A stretch of DNA of 64,000 bases from NCBI RefSeq assembly GCF_009498455.1, contig NZ_CP045644.1, positions 1,302,001-1,366,000 on the forward strand, read 5' to 3'. This stretch comes from Variovorax paradoxus (lineage in GTDB: Bacteria > Pseudomonadota > Gammaproteobacteria > Burkholderiales > Burkholderiaceae_C). This document shows positions 34,929 to 42,060 of the stretch, piece by piece. Position 1 is the stretch's first letter. Each line of letters opens with the position of its first letter. The notes under the pieces are model-generated. The model saw only the letters and a list, made by a program, of their open reading frames with translations, was not told where the DNA came from and did no database searches. The position numbers were made by a program, and so were the translations under genes.

Positions 34929-36134
34929 TCAGTCGGCGGGGCGCATCTTCTTCACTTCGTCGTCCGTCGGCTGGAACTTGGCGCCGTCGAGGTACACGTA
35001 GTCGACCATCACGCCCTTGCCGCCGTCGTTCTTGGTCTTGCCGACGTACGCGCCCATGGTGGACTGGTTGTCCTGCGCGCGGTAGCTGATCTTGCCGAAG
35101 GGCGTGTCGACCTGCAGGCCCTTGAAGGCTGCGACGAGCTTCTCGGTGTCGGTGCTGCCGGCCTTCTTCACGCCGGCCGCGATCGAGTAGATGGCGCTGT
35201 AGCCCACCACCGAACCCAGGCGCGGGTAGTCCTTGAACTTGGCCTGGTAGGCGTCGTTGAAGGCCTTGTGCTCGGCGGTCTTGATGCCGTACCAGGGGTA
35301 GCCGGTGACGATCCAGCCGTTGGGTGCTTCGTCCTTCAGCGGGTCGAGGTACTCGGGCTCGCCGGTCAGCACGCTCACGACTTCACGGTCCTTGAACAGG
35401 CCGCGCGTGTTGCCTTCGCGCACGAACTTGGAGAGGTCGGCACCGAACAGCACGTTGAAGATGGCGTCGGGCTTGGCGTCGGCCAGGGCCTGCGCCACGC
35501 TGCCCGCATCGACCTTGCCCAGCGGCGGTGCCTGCTCGGCGACGAACTCGACGTCGGGCTGCGCGGCCTTCAGCAAGGTCTTGAAGGTGGCGACCGACGA
35601 CTGGCCGTACTCGTAGTTGGGGTACACGATGGCCCAGCGCTTCTTCTTGAGCTTGGCCGCCTCGGGCACCAGCATCGCGACCTGCATGTAGGTCGAGGGA
35701 CGCAGGCGGTAGGTGTACTTGTTGCCGTTGCTCCAGACGATCTTGTCGGTCAGCGGCTCGGCGGCGAGGTAGAAGAATTTCTTCTGCTTGGCGAAGTCGG
35801 TGAGCGCCAGGCCGGTGTTCGACAGGAAGGCGCCGGCCAGCACGTCGACCTTCTCGCGCGAGATGAGTTCTTCGGCCACGCGCACGGCGTCGCCGGGGTT
35901 GGCGTTGTCGTCGCGGCTGATGAGCTCGAGCTTCTTGCCGTTGACGCCGCCCTTGGCGTTGATTTCGTCGACCGCGAGTTCCATGCCCTTCTTGTAGGGC
36001 TCGAGGAAGGCGGGCTGCGCCTTGTAGCTGTTGATTTCACCGATCTTGATCACGCCCTGCGCATGCGCGGGGACCAGGGCCGAAGCCAGCGTGACGACGG
36101 AAGCGGCGCAGAAGACATGGCGCAATGGATTCAT
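34929..36134 (-). CDS. LivK-type periplasmic substrate-binding protein
   Basis: 401 residues with a Sec signal (MNPLRHVFCAASVVTLASAL, cleavage after AHA near 25), then a type I periplasmic-binding fold (VIKIGEINSYKAQPAFLEPY, KKGMELAVDEINAKGGVNGK). AGGAG lies six bases before the ATG. Ligand-pocket residues cannot be assigned from sequence alone. It is the first gene of the transporter block, after the DUF1185 gene with a 59-bp gap. Confidence 0.88.
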   Translation of the reverse strand: MNPLRHVFCAASVVTLASALVPAHAQGVIKIGEINSYKAQPAFLEPYKKGMELAVDEINAKGGVNGKKLELISRDDNANPGDAVRVAEELISREKVDVLAGAFLSNTGLALTDFAKQKKFFYLAAEPLTDKIVWSNGNKYTYRLRPSTYMQVAMLVPEAAKLKKKRWAIVYPNYEYGQSSVATFKTLLKAAQPDVEFVAEQAPPLGKVDAGSVAQALADAKPDAIFNVLFGADLSKFVREGNTRGLFKDREVVSVLTGEPEYLDPLKDEAPNGWIVTGYPWYGIKTAEHKAFNDAYQAKFKDYPRLGSVVGYSAIYSIAAGVKKAGSTDTEKLVAAFKGLQVDTPFGKISYRAQDNQSTMGAYVGKTKNDGGKGVMVDYVYLDGAKFQPTDDEVKKMRPAD

Positions 36135-36193
36135 CGGGAAGCTCCTAGAAGTTCGAACAGAAAACACGATGCAGGTGACGATGCAATGACAGG

Positions 36194-36778
36194 TCAGCGA
36201 AGGCCGTCTTCGCCCTTGATTTCGCTGGCCTGCAGGCCGCCGACGCGCGGCAGCGGTCGGCCGCTGTCGGTGACGGCCACGGCAACGACGATCTCGTTGG
36301 CGCGCGGCGCGTCGGCCACGCGGGCCTCGATGGCGTCGAAGTGGCTGCGCACGAAGGCGGCGTCCTTGTGGCCGAGCGGCACGTCGATGGCGGTGCCCAG
36401 CGTGCCCTGCTTCTTGGCCGAGGGCACGAGCGCGGCGCCCTTCTCGACCGCCACGCGCAGCGGCGCGCCCAGCTTGGGATGCAGGATGGCGGCGGCATGC
36501 TCCAGCTCGCCGCGCTCGCCGACGATGGCGGCCTTGCCGTAGCTTTGCACCTGGCCGGGCTCGATGCCCAGCGCCTTCACGGCCTTCTGGCCGAGCAGCG
36601 CGCCGAGCTCTTCGCCGATGGCGATGAGTTCGTCGAGGCTCTCGCTGTAGCGGCCGGCGTAGGGGTTCTCGATGACGGCAATGGCGACGGCGCGGCGCGT
36701 GGGCGGCGTCACGTCTTGCCCCATTTCCTTGCGGGTTTCGTCCACTTGAATGACGAGCTTGCGGATGTTGGCGGTCAT
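36194..36778 (-). CDS. DUF1185 (amino acid synthesis family) protein A
   Basis: 194 residues. Family DUF1185 (PF06684) has structures described as a variant of the Bacillus chorismate-mutase fold with a suggested role in amino-acid metabolism; no reaction is established. Shared family motifs with the next gene are NPYAGRY, YGKAAIVGE, PSAKKQGTLGTAIDVPL and a terminal DGLR. Cytosolic. Two paralogues side by side suggest a heteromer or successive steps. In this cluster a role in processing a nicotinate-derived cyclic amide or its open-chain product is inferred. Confidence 0.8.
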   Translation of the reverse strand: MTANIRKLVIQVDETRKEMGQDVTPPTRRAVAIAVIENPYAGRYSESLDELIAIGEELGALLGQKAVKALGIEPGQVQSYGKAAIVGERGELEHAAAILHPKLGAPLRVAVEKGAALVPSAKKQGTLGTAIDVPLGHKDAAFVRSHFDAIEARVADAPRANEIVVAVAVTDSGRPLPRVGGLQASEIKGEDGLR

Positions 36779-36816
36779 GTCTGTGTGTTCCTTGTCTTGT
36801 CTCTTGTCTTGCGGGC

Positions 36817-37458
36817 TCAGCGCAGGCCGTCCCACTTGCTGATGTCCTTCGCGAGCAGGCCGCCGACACGCGCATGCACGCGGTAGCCCGTGCTCATCGC
36901 GAGGATGAAGACGATCTCGTCGGCCAGCGGCGCACCGGGCACGCGCACCTCGATGGCGTCGAACTGGCCGCGCACGTAGCTGGCGTTGATGTTGGTGAGC
37001 GGCACGTCGAGTGCGGCGCCGGGCGGGCCGACCTTCTTGGTCGAGGGCACGATCGACAGCGCATTGCCGGGCTGACCGGTTTTCTCTTCGGCCTTGCCTG
37101 CGGTGTAGGCGGCGCGGCTGCCCTTCCAGCCGAGCAGTTCGCGCATCGCGTAGCCGCCGGGCACATGCCACAGCGCGCCGTGCTCCAGCTCGCCGTCGGC
37201 ACCGACGATGGCGCCCTTGCCGTAGGTGGCGATCTGCTCGAGCGGCACGTCCATGGCGGCGTGCAGCTGGTGCGCCATGTCGACGCCCACGGGGTCGAGC
37301 AGCGCCATCATCGGCAGGATGTCGGGCTCGTAGCGGCCCGCGAAAGGATTGGTCAGCACCGCGCCGATGGCACCGCGCACCAGCGGGGTGTCGGCACGTG
37401 GGCCGAACTCGTGGTGGATGTGCTCGACATGGGTGAAGACGCGACGGATTTCGATCAT
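36817..37458 (-). CDS. DUF1185 (amino acid synthesis family) protein B
   Basis: 213 residues, paralogue of the previous gene: NPFAGRY, YGKGAIVGA, PSTKKVGPPGAALDVPL and C-terminal WDGLR. It has an insertion around residues 95-125 (GGYAMRELLGWKGSRAAYTA) that protein A lacks, so the two are not simple duplicates. It lies 38 bp upstream of protein A in transcription and 21 bp after the UPF0280 gene. Confidence 0.8.
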   Translation of the reverse strand: MIEIRRVFTHVEHIHHEFGPRADTPLVRGAIGAVLTNPFAGRYEPDILPMMALLDPVGVDMAHQLHAAMDVPLEQIATYGKGAIVGADGELEHGALWHVPGGYAMRELLGWKGSRAAYTAGKAEEKTGQPGNALSIVPSTKKVGPPGAALDVPLTNINASYVRGQFDAIEVRVPGAPLADEIVFILAMSTGYRVHARVGGLLAKDISKWDGLR

Positions 37459-37479
37459 GAAAAAGAACCTTGCTTTTCG

Positions 37480-38382
37480 TTAAGCAAATACTGAACCAAC
37501 TGCATCGGGCAGCGCGACGTCCAGCGACTTCGAGCATAAGGGTTCCACCAGCCGCCACTGCCCCTGGCAAACGAGCAGAACGGCCCACACGAGCCCCCTT
37601 TTCTGCAGCGCGTGGGCGCACGCCGCGCCCGCATCGAGTGCATGGTGCACCTGCGCGGGCGCCAGCGTCGGCACGTCGACGGTGACGAGGATGTCGCCGA
37701 GGTCGCTGTCGTCCTTGCAATCGTTGGCGGGCTTGCGCTGGATGAGGGCATCGGCCACATCGACGGCGTTGGCGATCACGGTGGCGGCGGCATCGGCCTG
37801 CGCCGCGGTGGCGGCCAACACCGTCACGCTGTCGGCGATGCCCAGCGAGAAACTGCGCCCGCGCCAGCCGCTGGTGGCAACGCCGCGCACGGGCTGGTCG
37901 GCGTGCAGCTCGAACTGGCCGTCGGTGGTGAGCACGCGGCTGTCGCGCCAATCGAAGCGCGCGAGGTCGGCGAACACGCCCACGCGCGCCGAGTGGCCGG
38001 GCGCGAGGTGCAGCGCGATGTCGCCGCCGTTGTTGATCCACGCGCGCTCGATGCCGGGCCGGTCGTAGAAGGCGATGAGTTCCTGCGCCACGCTGCCGGC
38101 CACGGCCGCCATGGGCGTGAGGAACAGCGGCGAAAAAGCATCGCAGGCGTCCCACATGCGCCGCGCGACGACGCCGCGCGGACGCTGGCGTGCGGTCACG
38201 GGCAATCGCAGCTGCGGCAGTTCGCGCACGAGTTCGTCGAGCACGTGGCCGAAGCGCGCCCAGGCTGCGTCGTGCGCGGCGGCGACGGCGTACGGGTCGC
38301 CGTGCGCCTCGGCCACGATGTCGATCGGGCCGTGGTTGAAATGCCAGCGGCTCGCGTCGAGCGCCGTGCGTTGGGCGCTCAT
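37480..38382 (-). CDS. UPF0280 family (ApbE-like fold) protein
   Basis: 300 residues beginning MSAQRTALDASRWHFNHGPI. The family is related in fold to ApbE flavin transferases; typical segments are MAAVAGSVAQELIAFYD, WINNGGDIALHL and VATSGWRGRSFSLGIADSVT. No enzymatic role is established for UPF0280. It lies directly after the 6-hydroxynicotinate reductase gene, an enzyme reported to carry covalent flavin in E. barkeri, so a flavin-attachment role is a reasonable hypothesis. The ATG at 38382 has CGAGG seven bases upstream; an alternative ATG at 38406 abuts repeat R4. Confidence 0.78.
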   Translation of the reverse strand: MSAQRTALDASRWHFNHGPIDIVAEAHGDPYAVAAAHDAAWARFGHVLDELVRELPQLRLPVTARQRPRGVVARRMWDACDAFSPLFLTPMAAVAGSVAQELIAFYDRPGIERAWINNGGDIALHLAPGHSARVGVFADLARFDWRDSRVLTTDGQFELHADQPVRGVATSGWRGRSFSLGIADSVTVLAATAAQADAAATVIANAVDVADALIQRKPANDCKDDSDLGDILVTVDVPTLAPAQVHHALDAGAACAHALQKRGLVWAVLLVCQGQWRLVEPLCSKSLDVALPDAVGSVFA

Positions 38383-38407
38383 GGCGCAGCCTCGGGGTTC
38401 ATGCATT

Positions 38408-38510
38408 GCTCCCTCCCCTTCCGGGGGAGGGCCGGGGTGGGGGCACGCGGCGCATCCATTGAGCGCTCTGCCCGCCCCCATCCCAGCCTTCCCCCAGAGG
38501 GGGAAGGAGC
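38408..38510. repeat. Palindromic extragenic element R4 (subtype B)
   Basis: Arms GCTCCCTCCCCTTCCGGGGG plus AGGGCCGGGGTGGGGGC and GCCCCCATCCCAGCCTTCCC plus CCAGAGGGGGAAGGAGC. Its centre (CACGCGGCGCATCCATTGAG plus CGCTCTGCC) is the reverse complement, with one change, of the centre of R5 at 43.2 kb: the same element in opposite orientation. Confidence 0.85.
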
Positions 38511-38543
38511 AAGAGCCAAGACGCGCATCGAGTCGGGCATCGC

Positions 38544-40163
38544 TCAACCCAGCATCGGGGCATGGCCCAGCGGCCACGGATTGGCATCGTCGATGACGAG
38601 CCACTGGCGCGCCAGCGGTGCGCCGTCTTCCTGCCACGCACCGCGCGCGAGCGCCTGTTCTAGCGGGAAGATGTGTTCGACGTGGCCGCCGAGTGCTTCG
38701 TAGTCGGCGCGCCGCATGCTGAACTCGATGGGCGCGACGATCGCCGGCGTGGGCACGGTGCCGAAGCTGTGGTCGGGCATGCGCATGACGTCGGCCATCA
38801 CGGTGATGCCGCCACCGGGCCACACATAGGCCGGCGCGCCGCCGCACGTGACGTTGACCAGCGCGCGCTTGATGGCGCGCGTGAGCAGCACCGGGTTCTC
38901 GGTGACGCCCGCACGCAGGCTGCCGCCGGCGCCGCCGAGGAAAAGCACAGTGCACAGCGAAGGCTCGCAGTTCTCGCCGATGCGATCGACGATGCGGCGC
39001 ACCTCGGGGGGCATCTCCTGCTCGATGGGCTTGAGTGCGTCATCGAGCACGTACCACTGCGCGTGTTCGCCGGTGGTCGAGGTCATGAGCAGGCGCAGGC
39101 CGGGGCGGGCCACGCCCTCTTCCCAGCCTTCGATGATCGAAAGCGGATCGGCGATGTCGGTGCCGCCCCAGCCGTTGCCGGGGTTCGCGACCTGGAAGTA
39201 GCGCCCCGGCGTCGACTTGCGCCCCAGCATCTGGATGCCCGAGGGCGTCATGTCGAGGCAGCGGCCGGCCTGGTGTTCGGTGAGCACACCGGTGATGTGG
39301 TCGTCGACCACCACCACCTCGTCGGCCACGCCGGCGAACTGGCGCGCGAAGATGCCCACGGCCGCCGAGCCGCAGCCCACGCGCATGCGCTGTTCTTCGA
39401 CGCCGTTGACGATGGGCGCCTTGCCGGCCTGGATGACGAGGCTTGCGCCGCCGTCGATGGTGCACTCGACCGCCTGCTTGTTGCCCAGCAGCTGCATGAG
39501 TTCGGCCGTCATGCGGCCTTCCTTCTTGCTGCCGCCCGTGAGGTGATGCACGCCGCCCAGCGACAGCATCTGCGAGCCGTACTCGGCCGTGGTGACATGG
39601 CCCACGACCTCGCCCTTGTAGCGAACATTGGCCTGCTCGGCGCCCAGGAAGCGGTCGGTGTCGATCTTCACCTTGAAGCTGCAGTAGCTGAAGATGCCTT
39701 CGGTGACGACGGTGACCATGTCGACGCCCTGGGCTTTGGAGGCCACGATGAAGGGCGCGGGCTTGTAGTCGGGGTACGTGGTGGACGAGCCCACGCCGGT
39801 GACGAAGACCTCGTCGGCGTGCAGCAGGTCGCCGTTCCAGTCGGGCGTTGCGTCGGCCTCGGCCACTTCGGCACCGGGGCGATCGAAGGGCACCAGCGCC
39901 GGCTGCTCGCTGGCGAGCGTGCGACGCAGCAGCACCACCGGGTCGACACGCACCAGCACGCCCTGGCGGTTGGCGTAACGGTCGCAGGCGCCGGTGCGGC
40001 CGTCGGAGATCTGGCACAGCACCGGGCAGGCGTTGCACTCGACCTTGGCGGTGCTCATCTTCTCGTTGCGCGGCGGCGCCTTGCCGAAGGCGGTGCTGCC
40101 GGCCTCGGCGATCTGCGGCATGTCGATGCCGGGCAGTCCGTCTGTCTTGGTGTGTTCAGTCAT
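38544..40163 (-). CDS. hnr: 6-Hydroxynicotinate reductase
   Basis: 539 residues. It matches the 6-hydroxynicotinate reductase family, which reduces 6-hydroxynicotinate to 1,4,5,6-tetrahydro-6-oxonicotinate with ferredoxin as donor. Four cysteines form C43-x2-C46-x3-C50-x9-C60, a likely Fe-S site; more cysteines follow (RVGCGSAAVG, CEPSLC, VTCGGAPA). Gly-rich loops (FLGGAGGSLRAG, WPGGGITVM) suit flavin binding. Residues 54-60 (DGRTGAC) resemble the ApbE flavinylation motif except for a final Cys. It is transcribed away from fpr and would be the first gene of the catabolic operon. Confidence 0.85.
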   Translation of the reverse strand: MTEHTKTDGLPGIDMPQIAEAGSTAFGKAPPRNEKMSTAKVECNACPVLCQISDGRTGACDRYANRQGVLVRVDPVVLLRRTLASEQPALVPFDRPGAEVAEADATPDWNGDLLHADEVFVTGVGSSTTYPDYKPAPFIVASKAQGVDMVTVVTEGIFSYCSFKVKIDTDRFLGAEQANVRYKGEVVGHVTTAEYGSQMLSLGGVHHLTGGSKKEGRMTAELMQLLGNKQAVECTIDGGASLVIQAGKAPIVNGVEEQRMRVGCGSAAVGIFARQFAGVADEVVVVDDHITGVLTEHQAGRCLDMTPSGIQMLGRKSTPGRYFQVANPGNGWGGTDIADPLSIIEGWEEGVARPGLRLLMTSTTGEHAQWYVLDDALKPIEQEMPPEVRRIVDRIGENCEPSLCTVLFLGGAGGSLRAGVTENPVLLTRAIKRALVNVTCGGAPAYVWPGGGITVMADVMRMPDHSFGTVPTPAIVAPIEFSMRRADYEALGGHVEHIFPLEQALARGAWQEDGAPLARQWLVIDDANPWPLGHAPMLG

Positions 40164-40482
40164 CGGGGCGATCTCGTGGTGTGGTGCTGTCGGAGCGGGT
40201 CTTCAGGCTCCGGAGGTTTGCAACAAACGTGCCGTGCAAGTGCTTGTGCGCCGGCTGTCGTTTGTGTAGCATCCCCTACACTTTCATGTTGCGTTCACTA
40301 CATCAAAGGTCAATGTAGCAAACAGGCCCGATGCTTGCAATGGTGTTTTCTCGCGGTGTTCATCGGGGTTTTTCCGACCAACGACAATGGAGGGTTGCTA
40401 GCCGGCCGATGGCGGACGCCCCAAAGGCGTGCATTTCGGCTCAGCCACCCTTTCCTGTCTTCAACCAACACTTGAGTTCTGT
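40164..40482. promoter_or_regulatory. Divergent hnr/fpr promoter region with paired inverted repeats
   Basis: A 319-bp divergent gap. Two inverted repeats sit near the middle: TGTAG-N6-CTACA at 40265-40280 and CTACAT-N9-ATGTAG at 40298-40318, sharing the CTACA/TGTAG half-site with centres about 36 bp apart. This suits a dimeric repressor binding twice across both promoters; the TetR gene two positions downstream is the natural candidate. No reliable -35/-10 pair was assigned. The rest, including 40320-40482, shows no ORF I would call. Confidence 0.6.
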
Positions 40483-41256
40483 ATGAGTGCATTCAGCGAA
40501 GAACGCGTCCTGAGCGTCCACCACTGGACCGACCGCCTGTTCACCTTCACCACCACGCGCGACCCGTCGCTGCGCTTCTCGAACGGTCATTTCACGATGA
40601 TCGGCCTGAAGGTCAACAACAAGCCCCTGCTGCGCGCGTACAGCATCGTGAGCCCCAACTACGAGGAGCATCTCGAGTTCCTGAGCATCAAGGTCGAAGA
40701 AGGCCCGCTCACCTCGAAGCTGCAGCACATCCAGGTGGGCGACACCATCATCGTGGGCCGCAAGCCCACGGGCACGCTGCTCATCGACTACACGCTGCCG
40801 GCCAAGCGCCTGTACCTGTTCGGCACGGGCACCGGCCTGGCGCCGTTCATGAGCATCATCCGCGACCCCGAGACCTACGAGAAGTTTGAAAAAGTCATCC
40901 TGGTGCACGGCGTGCGCCAGGTCGACGAGCTGGCGTACCACGACCTCGTGACCGACCATCTGCCCAAGCACGAGATCCTGGGCGAGATGATCGCCAAGCA
41001 GCTGCTGTACTACCCCACGGTCACGCGCGAGGAGTTCCGCAACCAGGGCCGCGTCACCGACCTCATCGAGAGCAACAAGCTCACCGACGACCTCGGCCTG
41101 CCCCCGCTCAACGTCGAGGAAGACCGCGTGATGCTGTGCGGCAGCCCCGGCCTGCTGGTCGACCTGAAGCACATCCTGGAAAAGCGCGGCTTCAAGGAAG
41201 GCAACACCTCGACGCCGGGCGACTTCGTGGTCGAACGCGCCTTCGCCGAGAAGTAA
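40483..41256 (+). CDS. fpr: Ferredoxin-NADP+ reductase
   Basis: 257 residues, exact length class of bacterial Fpr. The FAD motif RAYSIVSPNY lies at 51-60 and the NADP-binding GTGTGLAPF at 114-122; it ends in FVVERAFAEK as is common in proteobacterial Fpr. The start MSAFSEERVL is set by homology; an upstream ATG would add 18 unconserved residues. Next to hnr it would supply reduced ferredoxin from NADPH for the low-potential ring reduction. It could equally be the housekeeping Fpr; context favours the dedicated role. No ferredoxin gene is in the window. Confidence 0.9.
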   Translation: MSAFSEERVLSVHHWTDRLFTFTTTRDPSLRFSNGHFTMIGLKVNNKPLLRAYSIVSPNYEEHLEFLSIKVEEGPLTSKLQHIQVGDTIIVGRKPTGTLLIDYTLPAKRLYLFGTGTGLAPFMSIIRDPETYEKFEKVILVHGVRQVDELAYHDLVTDHLPKHEILGEMIAKQLLYYPTVTREEFRNQGRVTDLIESNKLTDDLGLPPLNVEEDRVMLCGSPGLLVDLKHILEKRGFKEGNTSTPGDFVVERAFAEK

Positions 41257-41286
41257 GCAAGCAACAGAAGAGGCGCTGCGCGCACG

Positions 41287-42060
41287 ATGGCCGACTCCCG
41301 CTCCGTCAGCAAGCCCAAGCCCCAGCGCCGCACCGGCGTGCGCGAGGCCGCGGCCCAGGCCACGCGCGACAGCATCCTCAAGGCGGCGACCAAGGTGTTC
41401 GCCAAGTACGGCTACGACGGCGGCAGCGTGGAGAAGATCTCCAAGGCCGCCAAGTCGTACGACCGGATGATCTATTACTACTTCGGCAGCAAAGAGGGCC
41501 TGTTCATCGCGGTGCTCGAAGGCATCTACCAGCGCATGGACGACGCCGAAGCCGCGATCGCGCTCGACGCGAGCCGGCCGGTGGAAGCGCTCACCGAAGT
41601 CATCCGCTTCGTGCTCGGCTACTACCGCAAGAACCCCGAGTTCGTCACGCTCTTGAACACCGAGAACCTGCACAAGGGCCGGCACATCTCGAAGTCGCTG
41701 CGGGCGCGCGAGTACTCGTCGCGGGCGGTGGCCATCATTGCGGAAATCCTGGCCAGCGGCGCCGCCCAGGGCCTGTTCCGCACCGACCTCGTGGCACGCG
41801 ACATCTACCTGCTGATCGCGTCCACCGGCTATTTCTACACCTCGAACCGGCACACGCTCACGGCCTTCCTCGGCGAGCCGATGGAGTCGCCCGAGGCGAT
41901 CAGGCACTGGGAAGATTTCGTGATCGAGACCCTGCTGCGCACCGTGCGCGCGGACGACATCCAGGAACAAGACAACACCACCCCACCCCACGAGGACACC
42001 ACGAAATGGCAGAAATCGCAGCCGGCGCAAAGTCGGGCAAGGTCGTCATCAAGAACATAG
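41287..42060 (+). CDS. TetR family transcriptional regulator
   Basis: 257 residues with a 20-residue basic N-terminal extension. The helix-turn-helix reads ILKAATKVFAKYGYDGGSVE then SYDRMIYYYFGSKEGLFIAV, classical TetR. The C-terminal ligand domain is all-helical. It lies between fpr and the enamidase gene and overlaps the latter by 55 bp in another frame, so the last ~18 residues share coding DNA. Probable repressor of the nicotinate genes through the repeats at 40265-40318; the inducer (a pathway intermediate) is inferred. Confidence 0.87.
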   Translation: MADSRSVSKPKPQRRTGVREAAAQATRDSILKAATKVFAKYGYDGGSVEKISKAAKSYDRMIYYYFGSKEGLFIAVLEGIYQRMDDAEAAIALDASRPVEALTEVIRFVLGYYRKNPEFVTLLNTENLHKGRHISKSLRAREYSSRAVAIIAEILASGAAQGLFRTDLVARDIYLLIASTGYFYTSNRHTLTAFLGEPMESPEAIRHWEDFVIETLLRTVRADDIQEQDNTTPPHEDTTKWQKSQPAQSRARSSSRT

